A DNA stretch of 64,000 nt from Micromonospora sp. WMMD1128 (GTDB lineage: Bacteria; Actinomycetota; Actinomycetes; Mycobacteriales; Micromonosporaceae): assembly GCF_027497235.1 (NCBI RefSeq), contig NZ_CP114902.1, positions 6,226,001-6,290,000 of the forward strand, in the 5' to 3' direction. Shown piece by piece: positions 57,860-64,000 of this stretch (position 1 is its first letter; the number at the start of each line of letters is the position of its first letter). The notes beneath the pieces are model-generated. The model was not told where the DNA came from and searched no databases. It was given only the letters and a program-made list of their open reading frames with translations. A program made the position numbers and the translations under genes.

Positions 57860-57886
57860 AGAGTTGAGTCTATTCCGCTCAACTCT
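57860..57886 (-). promoter_or_regulatory. HAIR-like HspR operator of clpB
   Basis: A perfect inverted repeat AGAGTTGAG-N9-CTCAACTCT. Its core, GTTGAGT-N7-GCTCAAC, matches the HAIR consensus CTTGAGT-N7-ACTCAAG at most positions. An hspR gene is present at 61504. Confidence 0.85.
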
Positions 57887-57959
57887 ACCGGCGTGACCCG
57901 AGTCACACCCCCGTGGTGTCGGCATCATGGGTGATCAGAGCCGACCGGTGAGGAGAGAC

Positions 57960-58520
57960 GTGCAGGTGGATCTGGGCAGATGGCTGTCGCTGGTGACCCG
58001 TGACTCGGTGCGGTCGGCGGTGGCCAGGGTCGAGACGGTCGACCTGACCGTGTTGTCCGAACACCGCTTGCATGCTGACGACCTGCTGCACTGGTCGTAC
58101 GCCGTCAGGCAGGGCGACGACGACGTGCGACGCTCCTGCGACGGGCGGGAGTTGGTGCAGCCGACGGCCAACGGGAAACCGGTGCGATCCCAGGTGCCGA
58201 CCGAGCAGATCGGTGACGATCCCTGGTACTTCTACTCCTGGCCGGGGGTCGTGGACGCCTGGTTCGTGGAGATGCTGCGCCCGGTGGACCTCCTCGCCCG
58301 GATCGTGGTGTCGGCGGTGGCCGGGCCGGACGACGCCGGGCTGATCCGGATCACGGCCACGCCGATGGGCAACGAGCCCTCGCCGTACAACGGATTCGCC
58401 GTTCCCGACGGACGGTCGTTGCGGCTGGTCCTCGATGTCGAGCGGGGCTGTCTGCTCACCGTGACCGTGGACCGGGCCGGCGGACCGACGCTCACCCACC
58501 GCCTCACCGAGGTCACGTAA
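57960..58520 (+). CDS. Hypothetical protein
   Basis: A 186-residue soluble protein: MQVDLGRWLSLVTRDSVRSA, VDLTVLSEHRLHADDLLHWS, WYFYSWPGVVDAWFVEMLRP, and a strand-rich C-terminus. I do not recognise a family. GTG at 57960 has GAGGAGA upstream and is preferred over ATG at 57927. It is divergent from clpB and could be affected by the HAIR site. Confidence 0.6.
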   Translation: MQVDLGRWLSLVTRDSVRSAVARVETVDLTVLSEHRLHADDLLHWSYAVRQGDDDVRRSCDGRELVQPTANGKPVRSQVPTEQIGDDPWYFYSWPGVVDAWFVEMLRPVDLLARIVVSAVAGPDDAGLIRITATPMGNEPSPYNGFAVPDGRSLRLVLDVERGCLLTVTVDRAGGPTLTHRLTEVT

Positions 58521-58577
58521 GGCCATACTCCTACGCGAACCCGCCGGTCCGGAACCGCCCCGGGTAGCCTCACCGAG

Positions 58578-59078
58578 GTGCGAGTACGTGTCGAACAGAC
58601 CGCCTTACCGGGAATCGGCGTACGTCATGACCTCATGACGGAGTCCGGCCGCCGGCTCGGCGTGGTCTCCCACCGCAATGGCCGCCGCGACCTGGTCCTC
58701 TACGACCCGGACGATCCCGACTCCTGTCAGCACGACATACCGCTTACCGACGACGAGGCGGAGGCGCTCGCCGACATCCTCGGCGCGTCGCTGATGCTGG
58801 GTCAGCTCTCCGGGCTGCGCGAGCAGGCCGCCGGGCTGCTGACCGAGCAGATCGTGATCCCGGCCGGCTCGAAGTACGTCGGCCGGCGGCTCGGCGACAC
58901 CAAGGCCCGCACCCGGACCAGCGCCTCCATCGTGGCGGTGCTGCGTCAGGGCGAGGTGAACGTCTCGCCCGACCCCACCTTCCGGTTCGAATCCGGCGAT
59001 GTGGTCGTCGTGGTCGGCACCCGTCAGGGTCTCGACGGCGTCACCGCGATCCTCGCCGAGACCGATCCGGACGGCTGA
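58578..59078 (+). CDS. TrkA-C-domain regulatory subunit of a cation:proton antiporter (KhtT-like)
   Basis: A 166-residue regulatory protein. N-terminal region with RVRVEQTALPGIGVRHDL; C-terminal RCK_C domain with GRRLGDTKARTRTSASIVAVLR and FRFESGDVVVVVGTRQGL. In KhtT-KhtU pairs this subunit senses nucleotides or cations and gates the antiporter. Start is GTG at 58578. The antiporter gene follows at 5 nt. Confidence 0.85.
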   Translation: MRVRVEQTALPGIGVRHDLMTESGRRLGVVSHRNGRRDLVLYDPDDPDSCQHDIPLTDDEAEALADILGASLMLGQLSGLREQAAGLLTEQIVIPAGSKYVGRRLGDTKARTRTSASIVAVLRQGEVNVSPDPTFRFESGDVVVVVGTRQGLDGVTAILAETDPDG

Positions 59079-59083
59079 CGCGT

Positions 59084-60295
59084 ATGCACGAAACCACCGT
59101 CCTGCTCATCGAGGTCGGGGCACTGCTGCTCCTGCTGGGCCTGCTCGGCCGGCTGAGCCGCCGCGTCGGTGTCTCGCCCATCCCGCTCTACCTGCTCGCC
59201 GGCCTCGCCTTCGGGCACGGTGGCCTGCTGCCGCTCAACGCCAGCGAGGAGTTCTTCGCCGTCGGCGCCGAGATCGGCGTGATCCTGCTGCTGGTCATGC
59301 TCGGCCTGGAATACAGCGCCAACGAGCTGGTGGGCAACCTCCGCTCGGCAGCGCCCGCCGGCCTGATCGACGCGGTGTTCAACGCGCTGCCCGGTTTCGC
59401 CTTCGCGCTGCTGCTCGGCTGGGGCTGGGTGGCCGCCGTGGTGCTCGCCGGCGTGACCTGGGTGTCCTCCTCCGGCGTGATCGCCAAGGTGCTCGGCGAC
59501 CTGGGCCGGGTCGGTAACCGGGAGACCCCGGTGATCCTCTCCGTCCTGGTGATCGAGGACCTGGCGATGGCCCTCTACCTGCCGCTGGTCACCGCGCTGC
59601 TCGCCGGGGTCGGCCTGATGAAGGGCGGCATCGCGCTCGCCGTCGCGGTGCTCACCGTGGTCGTCGTGCTGGCCGTGGCGATCCGGTACGGGCACCTGAT
59701 CTCCACCGCGCTCTCCGCGAAGGATCCGGAGGCGCTCCTGCTCGGGGTGCTCGGCCTGACCCTGCTGGTCGCCGGCCTCGCGGCGAAACTCCAGGTCTCC
59801 GCCGCGGTCGGCGCGTTCCTGGTCGGCATCGCGCTGTCCGGGCCGGTCGCGCACCACGCCACCGAGCTGCTCTCGCCGCTGCGGGACCTCTTCGCCGCGG
59901 TCTTCTTCGTGTTCTTCGGGCTGGTCACCAACCCGCTGGACATGCCGCCGGTGCTGCTGCCCGCGCTGCTGCTGGCCGTGGTGACCATGGCGACGAAGGT
60001 GGCCACCGGCTACCTGGCCGCCCGCCGGGCCGGGATCGCCGAACCCGGTCGCTGGCGGGCCGGGCTGGCGCTCACCCCGCGCGGCGAGTTCTCCATCGTC
60101 ATCGCCGGGCTGGCCGTCTCCGCCGTCTACCCGGTGGAGCCGAAGCTGGCCGCGCTCGCCACCGCGTACGTGCTGATCACGGTGGTGACGGGTCCGCTGC
60201 TCGCCCGGTTGCCGGACACGCCGTGGTTCAAGCAGTGGCTACGCCAGCGCGCCGCCGCCACCCGGGCCGCCACCGCGGTACGGGCGAGCGACTGA
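59084..60295 (+). CDS. CPA2-family cation:proton antiporter (KhtU-like)
   Basis: A 403-residue membrane antiporter with about 12 helices. Features: PLYLLAGLAFGHGGLLPL, EIGVILLLVMLGLEYSANEL, and SSSGVIAKVLGDLG...VILSVLVIEDLAMALYLPLV, which contains the conserved Asp used for ion exchange. The end is short and Arg-rich. Together with the subunit at 58578 it forms a two-gene potassium/sodium-proton exchange system. Confidence 0.9.
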   Translation: MHETTVLLIEVGALLLLLGLLGRLSRRVGVSPIPLYLLAGLAFGHGGLLPLNASEEFFAVGAEIGVILLLVMLGLEYSANELVGNLRSAAPAGLIDAVFNALPGFAFALLLGWGWVAAVVLAGVTWVSSSGVIAKVLGDLGRVGNRETPVILSVLVIEDLAMALYLPLVTALLAGVGLMKGGIALAVAVLTVVVVLAVAIRYGHLISTALSAKDPEALLLGVLGLTLLVAGLAAKLQVSAAVGAFLVGIALSGPVAHHATELLSPLRDLFAAVFFVFFGLVTNPLDMPPVLLPALLLAVVTMATKVATGYLAARRAGIAEPGRWRAGLALTPRGEFSIVIAGLAVSAVYPVEPKLAALATAYVLITVVTGPLLARLPDTPWFKQWLRQRAAATRAATAVRASD

Positions 60296-60475
60296 CCCCG
60301 GCCGGCCGGATCGGCGACTCAGCCGGTCCGGCCCGGCGGTCCGGCCGAAGGTTGTCAAATTGATCCCGGGAAGGTCTACCACTGCTCCACCGAACCGCGT
60401 TAACGTGTCGCCCCAGCAGCCAGGATCTGCGGGTGGCCAGCGGCGCACCCGCCGGGGAATGCGGAAGGTCGGCCG

Positions 60476-60904
60476 GTGAGCGTGCGGGAAGAGACGTTTC
60501 ACGGCTTCGCCAACCCGGTCGACCCCTCGTCCGCCGAGCTGCGGGCCTGGGCCTACCAGCCCGACTCGGTGCCGCTGACCTCGATGCCGCCGGACTGGGA
60601 CCTGCTGGTCGCCGGTGACCACCTGGTGCAGACGCTGTTCGAGCTGGCCATGGATCAGAACTGTCCGGCCCGCCGGTTCGCGCTCCACTGCCTCTACATC
60701 TACGCCGCCGACGGCATCCGGACGAACTTCCGCGCCCACCCGAAGCGTCGCTTCCGGAAGCTGGTCGAGCAGTCCGAGCGGTCCGGTGACGACCTGATGC
60801 GCAACTGGGCGCACAACAGCCGGGTGCTGCTCGCCCGCCCGGATCTCTTCGTCTACCGGGACTGGTGCGAGGGCGGCCTGGTCCGCGAGAACCGCCGCCT
60901 CTGA
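60476..60904 (+). CDS. Hypothetical actinobacterial protein
   Basis: A 142-residue soluble, helix-rich protein: FHGFANPVDPSSAELRAWAY, LLVAGDHLVQTLFELAMDQN, RRFALHCLYIYAADGIRT, and DDLMRNWAHNSRVLLARPDL. Conserved aromatic and Asp residues suggest an enzyme-like or adaptor fold, but no family is recognised. Start is GTG at 60476. It is bounded downstream by a family A repeat and a terminator. Confidence 0.7.
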   Translation: MSVREETFHGFANPVDPSSAELRAWAYQPDSVPLTSMPPDWDLLVAGDHLVQTLFELAMDQNCPARRFALHCLYIYAADGIRTNFRAHPKRRFRKLVEQSERSGDDLMRNWAHNSRVLLARPDLFVYRDWCEGGLVRENRRL

Positions 60905-60929
60905 CCCACCCGCAGGGAAGGCAAGCGGA

Positions 60930-60986
60930 TGATCATGAAGTTAGCGGCATCAGCGGAGATCAACACCGCCGCCAACCTCATGATCA
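60930..60986. repeat. Family A imperfect palindromic repeat, copy 5
   Basis: TGATCATGAAGTTAGCGGC with an inverse at 60968-60986 (two mismatches). It lies 25 nt after the 60476 gene stop and well before the opposing small gene. Confidence 0.9.
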
Positions 60987-61036
60987 CGGCATCGAGGGCA
61001 GGGCGCGGGCACCCAGCGTTCCGGGCCGTCTGTGTG

Positions 61037-61081
61037 CGGCGTGCGGGCCGGGACCCCCCGTGGGTCCCGGCCCGCACGCCG
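61037..61081. terminator. Bidirectional hairpin terminator
   Basis: A perfect 20-bp GC-rich stem, 61037-61056 with 61062-61081, loop 5 nt, between the 60476 gene and the small gene at 61091. Confidence 0.9.
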
Positions 61082-61090
61082 ACGGATCAG

Positions 61091-61297
61091 TCAGGTCGAT
61101 CCGTCCTGCTTCCTGCGCCGTTCGTCGTCCCTGGCCCGGTCCACGCCGTGGTCGGTCTGGTCGGCGAAACGCCCTTCCTTGACCTTGTCGCTGAAGCGGC
61201 CCTCGGTGACCCGGTCGAACCGCTCCCGGACGTTCTCGGCCACCTTCTCCAGGCGTTCCTCCGCGCGCTCGGCCACCTTCTTCGCCGGTTCCGTCAT
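61091..61297 (-). CDS. Small charged protein, weakly MT0933-antitoxin-like
   Basis: A 68-residue, highly charged helical protein: VAERAEERLEKVAENVRER, GRFSDKVKEGRFADQTDHG, and a basic/acidic end. The FADQTDHGVDRARD segment resembles the D(Q)xDxGVDxAK repeats of the MT0933/Rv0909 antitoxin family, but the match is short. No partner toxin is adjacent. ATG follows GGGGGGAG. The alternative is a stress-related small protein. Confidence 0.55.
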   Translation of the reverse strand: MTEPAKKVAERAEERLEKVAENVRERFDRVTEGRFSDKVKEGRFADQTDHGVDRARDDERRRKQDGST

Positions 61298-61418
61298 GGC
61301 TCCCCCCGCCAGCCCGGATTCCGTTTCATGGCTTTTGTCCCTGAGTAGAAGCGTAGTGGAACTCAGCCGGCTTCACCCCACTTTCCGCAACCTCCGCGCT
61401 GGCCGGGACGGGTGGAAA

Positions 61419-61472
61419 CGGCAGAAGGCCGGCACCGCCCCGGGAACAGCGGGGCGTGCCGGCCTTCTGCCG
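61419..61472 (-). terminator. Hairpin terminator after hspR
   Basis: A stem of about 23 bp with one bulged base, 61419-61442 with 61450-61472, loop 7 nt. It ends the grpE-dnaJ-hspR transcript. Confidence 0.88.
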
Positions 61473-61503
61473 AGCAACGAGCGCGGGCGGCGAACGGCGC
61501 TCG

Positions 61504-61944
61504 TCAGCGGTCGGGAGTGCGGCGAGGACGCCACACGACGAGCGCGGTGGAGGTGCGGTTGGTGGGCACCAGGTCACCGCGGGCGAAGCCACCGAGCGAC
61601 TCCAGCTCGGCGATCCGCCGGTACGCGGCGTCCAGCTCCGCCTCCAGCCGGGCCACCCGCTGGTGCGCCTCCTCCAGCAGCCGCTCCAGCCCGATGATCC
61701 GCTTGACCCCGGCCAGGTTGATCCCGTCGTCCTGGCTGAGCCGCTGCACCTCGCGGAGCAGCACCACGTCCCGGACGCTGTACCGGCGACCACCACCGGT
61801 GGCCCGGCCCGCCTGCACCAGGCCCAGCCGGTCGTACTGGCGCAGTGTCTGAGGGTGCATGCCTGCCATTCGCGCGGCCACCGAGATCATCAAGATCTTG
61901 GCCTCATAGGCCGGGTCACCCGAACCGACGTACTCCTCCGACAT
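61504..61944 (-). CDS. hspR: MerR-family heat-shock repressor HspR
   Basis: A 146-residue repressor. MerR-type HTH: MISVAARMAGMHPQTLRQYD, then GLVQAGRATGGGRRYSVRDV and LLREVQRLSQDDGINLAGVK. A coiled coil (LERLLEEAHQRVARLEAEL) and a tail with LVVWRPRRTPDR follow. HspR represses the dnaK operon and clpB through HAIR sites, using DnaK as corepressor. It is 24 nt downstream of dnaJ. Confidence 0.95.
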   Translation of the reverse strand: MSEEYVGSGDPAYEAKILMISVAARMAGMHPQTLRQYDRLGLVQAGRATGGGRRYSVRDVVLLREVQRLSQDDGINLAGVKRIIGLERLLEEAHQRVARLEAELDAAYRRIAELESLGGFARGDLVPTNRTSTALVVWRPRRTPDR

Positions 61945-61968
61945 GCCCGCTCACCTCCGCTGCCGACG

Positions 61969-63156
61969 TCAACTGAATCGACGTACCCGCGCTTCGAGAT
62001 GTTCCCGCGCGGCGGGCGGGGTCTGCTCCGCGAAGGTCTCCAGCGCCGCCCGCGCCTCGTCCGAGACCTTCGCCGGGATCACCACGTCGAGCGTGACCAG
62101 CAGGTCACCGGCGCGGCCGTCCTTGCGTACGACGCCCTTGCCGCGGGCGCGCAGCACCCGCCCGGCCGGAGTACCCGGCGGCACCCGCAGGGTCACCGCG
62201 CCGTCAAGCGTCGGGACCCGCAGGTCCGTGCCGAGCACGGCCTCGGCGTACGTGATCGGGACGCTCAGGGTGAGATCGTCCCCGGTGCGCCCGAACAGGT
62301 CGTCCGGGCGGACCTTCACCTGCACGAACAGATCGCCAGCGGCACCGCCCCGCTCGCCGGGCTCGCCCCGGCCGGCCAGCCGGATCCGCTGCCCGTCGGC
62401 CACCCCGGCGGGGAAGCGGACGTTGAGCGTGCGGGTCTTGGTGACGCCGCCGGTGCCATGGCACTCCGGGCACTTCTCCTCGACGACCGTGCCGACGCCC
62501 TGACAGTTGCGGCACGGCTCGGAGAAGCTGAACGACCCCTGGTTGCGGGTGGTCACCCCGGCGCCGTGGCAGACCGGGCACGCCACCGGCTGGGTGCCCG
62601 GCTTCGCACCGTTGCCGTGGCAGGTGTCGCAGACGCCGGGAGCGCGCAGCGTCAGCGGCAGCGTGACGCCGCGGACCGCGTCGCCGAAGTCGAGCGCCAC
62701 CTCGGTCTCGACGTCCCGGCCGCGGGATGGGCCGCGGGCCCGGGTCCCGCCGCCGGCACCGCCGCCGGAGAAGATCGTGCTGAACAGGTCGGTGAAGCCG
62801 CCTCCGCCGAACCGGCTGTCGCCGGCGCCGGGGCCGCCACCTCCGAACAGGTCGGAGACGTCGAACGGCGCGCCGCCCGGTTGGCCGGCGCCCCGGGCGC
62901 CGCGCCGGAAGGCGCCCGAACCGAACAGCGACCGCATCTCGTCGTACTCGCGTCGCTTCTTCTCGTCGCCGAGCACGGCGTACGCCTCGGAGACGGTCTT
63001 GAACCGTTCCTCGGCCTTGACATCACCGGGGTTGTGGTCCGGATGCGACTCCCGGGCCGATTTTCGGTACGACTTCTTGATCTCGTCCGAGGAGGCGGAC
63101 TTGTCCACGCCCAACGCGGCGTAGTAGTCCTTCTCGATCCAGTCCTTGGAACTCAC
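61969..63156 (-). CDS. dnaJ: Chaperone DnaJ
   Basis: A 395-residue co-chaperone of DnaK. J domain at about 8-75 with ESHPDHNPG (HPD). A long Gly-rich linker (about 80-150) follows. Four zinc-binding repeats are seen: CDTCHGNG, CPVCHGAG, CRNCQGVG, CPECHGTG. The C-terminal substrate domains include RFPAGVADGQRIRLAGRGEPG. GTG at 63156 (VSSKDWIEKDYYA) is the family start. It lies 80 nt after grpE, and a hairpin fills that gap. Confidence 0.95.
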   Translation of the reverse strand: MSSKDWIEKDYYAALGVDKSASSDEIKKSYRKSARESHPDHNPGDVKAEERFKTVSEAYAVLGDEKKRREYDEMRSLFGSGAFRRGARGAGQPGGAPFDVSDLFGGGGPGAGDSRFGGGGFTDLFSTIFSGGGAGGGTRARGPSRGRDVETEVALDFGDAVRGVTLPLTLRAPGVCDTCHGNGAKPGTQPVACPVCHGAGVTTRNQGSFSFSEPCRNCQGVGTVVEEKCPECHGTGGVTKTRTLNVRFPAGVADGQRIRLAGRGEPGERGGAAGDLFVQVKVRPDDLFGRTGDDLTLSVPITYAEAVLGTDLRVPTLDGAVTLRVPPGTPAGRVLRARGKGVVRKDGRAGDLLVTLDVVIPAKVSDEARAALETFAEQTPPAAREHLEARVRRFS

Positions 63157-63189
63157 CGGTCCACCCCCTTCCACGGGTCGAATCCCGGT

Positions 63190-63222
63190 CGTCCCGCCCG
63201 CCCGGTGGGGGCGGGCGGGACG
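63190..63222 (-). promoter_or_regulatory. Strong hairpin between grpE and dnaJ
   Basis: A perfect 14-bp GC stem, 63190-63203 with 63209-63222, loop 5 nt, just after the grpE stop. It is terminator-like but lies inside an operon, so it may be a partial terminator or mRNA-stability element. Confidence 0.7.
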
Positions 63223-63235
63223 TCACGGGTCGGCA

Positions 63236-63991
63236 CTACTCCGGTTCCGCGACCGCGACCATGGCCGGCCGCAGCAGCCGCTCGCCGAGCTGGTAGCCCC
63301 GGCGCATGACCTGCACGCAGGTCGGCTCGGTCACGTCGGTGGACGTCTGGTGCGCCACCGCCTCGTGCCGGGTCGGGTCGAACGGGTCGCCCTGCTCGCC
63401 GAACGCGGTCAGGCCGAACTTGCCCAGCGCGGCGGTGAGCTGCTCGGCCACGCTGCCGAACGGGCCCACCAGGTCGCCGTGCTCGCGGGCCCGGTCCAGG
63501 TCGTCGAGGATCGGCAGCAGCGCGGTGAGCACCCCGCCGGTCGCCTGCTCCTGGACCAGGTTGCGGTCCCGGTCGACGCGCTTGCGGTAGTTGGCGTACT
63601 CCGCCGAGACCCGCTGGAGGTCGCGGGTGCGTTCCTCCAGGTCGGAGCGGAGCGACTCCAGTTCGGCGCCGAGCGGCTCCGCCTTGCCGCCGCCGGTCTC
63701 CTCGCTCGGCTCGGCCGGCGAGTCGACCACGGGTGGCCCGGGGACCTCGTCCTCGCCGCCGATCTCGTCGACCACGACCTCGGCATCTTCGACCAGGCCC
63801 TCGGCGGGCGCGTCGGCGGCGGCGTCGGCCGCCGAGGCGGCGTCGGCCGGCTCCTCGGTCACCTTGCCGAGCTTGCGCTTGTCGCGGATGACGACCCGCG
63901 GCTCGTCGCTGGCGTGCTTGCCGGCGCCCGCGGAGCCACCCGGCGCCGACCCGGTGGAGCCCGGGTCGGCCGCTCGTGGCTTGTCCGTCAT
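63236..63991 (-). CDS. grpE: Nucleotide exchange factor GrpE
   Basis: A 251-residue exchange factor for DnaK. The N-terminal 100 residues are disordered and acidic/Ala-rich. A coiled coil (LESLRSDLEERTRDLQRVSAE) leads into YANYRKRVDRDRNLVQEQ, LLPILDDLDRAREHGD and the beta-domain end (HEAVAHQTSTDV, VMRRGYQLGERLLRPAMVAV). ATG at 63991. dnaK is expected just outside the right edge. Confidence 0.95.
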   Translation of the reverse strand: MTDKPRAADPGSTGSAPGGSAGAGKHASDEPRVVIRDKRKLGKVTEEPADAASAADAAADAPAEGLVEDAEVVVDEIGGEDEVPGPPVVDSPAEPSEETGGGKAEPLGAELESLRSDLEERTRDLQRVSAEYANYRKRVDRDRNLVQEQATGGVLTALLPILDDLDRAREHGDLVGPFGSVAEQLTAALGKFGLTAFGEQGDPFDPTRHEAVAHQTSTDVTEPTCVQVMRRGYQLGERLLRPAMVAVAEPE

Positions 63992-64000
63992 GCGGTTACC

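Noticed and set aside
63170..63190. Sequence resembling a tRNA T-arm (GGGTCGAATCCCG)
   Set aside because: No acceptor, anticodon or D-arm pairs around it; it lies between grpE and dnaJ and is explained by the operon spacer.

Overview
The window is high-GC, densely packed, uses many GTG starts and short ATGA/GTGA overlaps, and carries an HspR-type heat-shock operon, a FadA2/FabG4/HtdX divergon and a PurA-DUF3151-Fba-DedA neighbourhood. This points to a chromosomal segment of a Micromonosporaceae actinomycete (Micromonospora-like). The taxonomic call is inference from gene content. No rRNA, tRNA, CRISPR array, transposase or phage structural gene was recognised.

Layout. 1-14 kb: purine synthesis (purF partial, purS-purQ-purL with a ComB-like phosphatase, purB), mixed with a glycine/tyrosine-rich membrane protein, an XRE regulator with a GNAT enzyme, a secreted trypsin-like protease and a YbjQ protein. 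13.8-17.4 kb: a secreted TNT-domain (NADase toxin-like) protein with a small possible immunity gene, and a secreted beta-helix/PKD protein. 17.4-33 kb: lipid metabolism (fadA2 divergent from fabG4-htdX; TetR divergent from SCP2-acyl-CoA dehydrogenase-acyl-CoA synthetase). Between them lie a Nudix regulator, an unusual pseudokinase-VWA-PurA-paralogue cassette, and a two-component system between two DedA paralogues. 34-46 kb: purD, an AbiEi/DUF559 protein, purA, a degenerate diacylglycerol-kinase-like protein, an EspI-like ParA ATPase, DUF3151, a LOG-family protein, fba, a holin-like protein and a third DedA. 46.5-55 kb: ArsR, pyrE, SDR, membrane proteins, and a six-gene membrane operon built around a spermidine-synthase-like protein (DUF4178-DUF2617-DUF4247-DUF350-membrane-SpeE). 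55-64 kb: clpB under a HAIR operator, a KhtT/KhtU-like cation antiporter pair, and the grpE-dnaJ-hspR end of the dnaK operon.

How the parts fit. PurF, PurS/Q/L, PurD, PurB and PurA cover much of IMP and AMP synthesis, and PyrE adds a pyrimidine step. The TetR-SCP2 intergenic region and the fadA2/fabG4 intergenic region share a CCTACT-N4-NGTAGG element, which suggests one regulon. HspR probably controls clpB through its HAIR site.

The most unusual features are several families of imperfect palindromic repeats of about 50-85 nt. They sit at gene ends, supply stop codons, add C-terminal tails, and in one case lie in frame inside a MaoC dehydratase gene. Two same-orientation copies of one family bracket the pseudokinase-VWA-PurA cassette, and one of them appears to have replaced the N-terminus of the pseudokinase.
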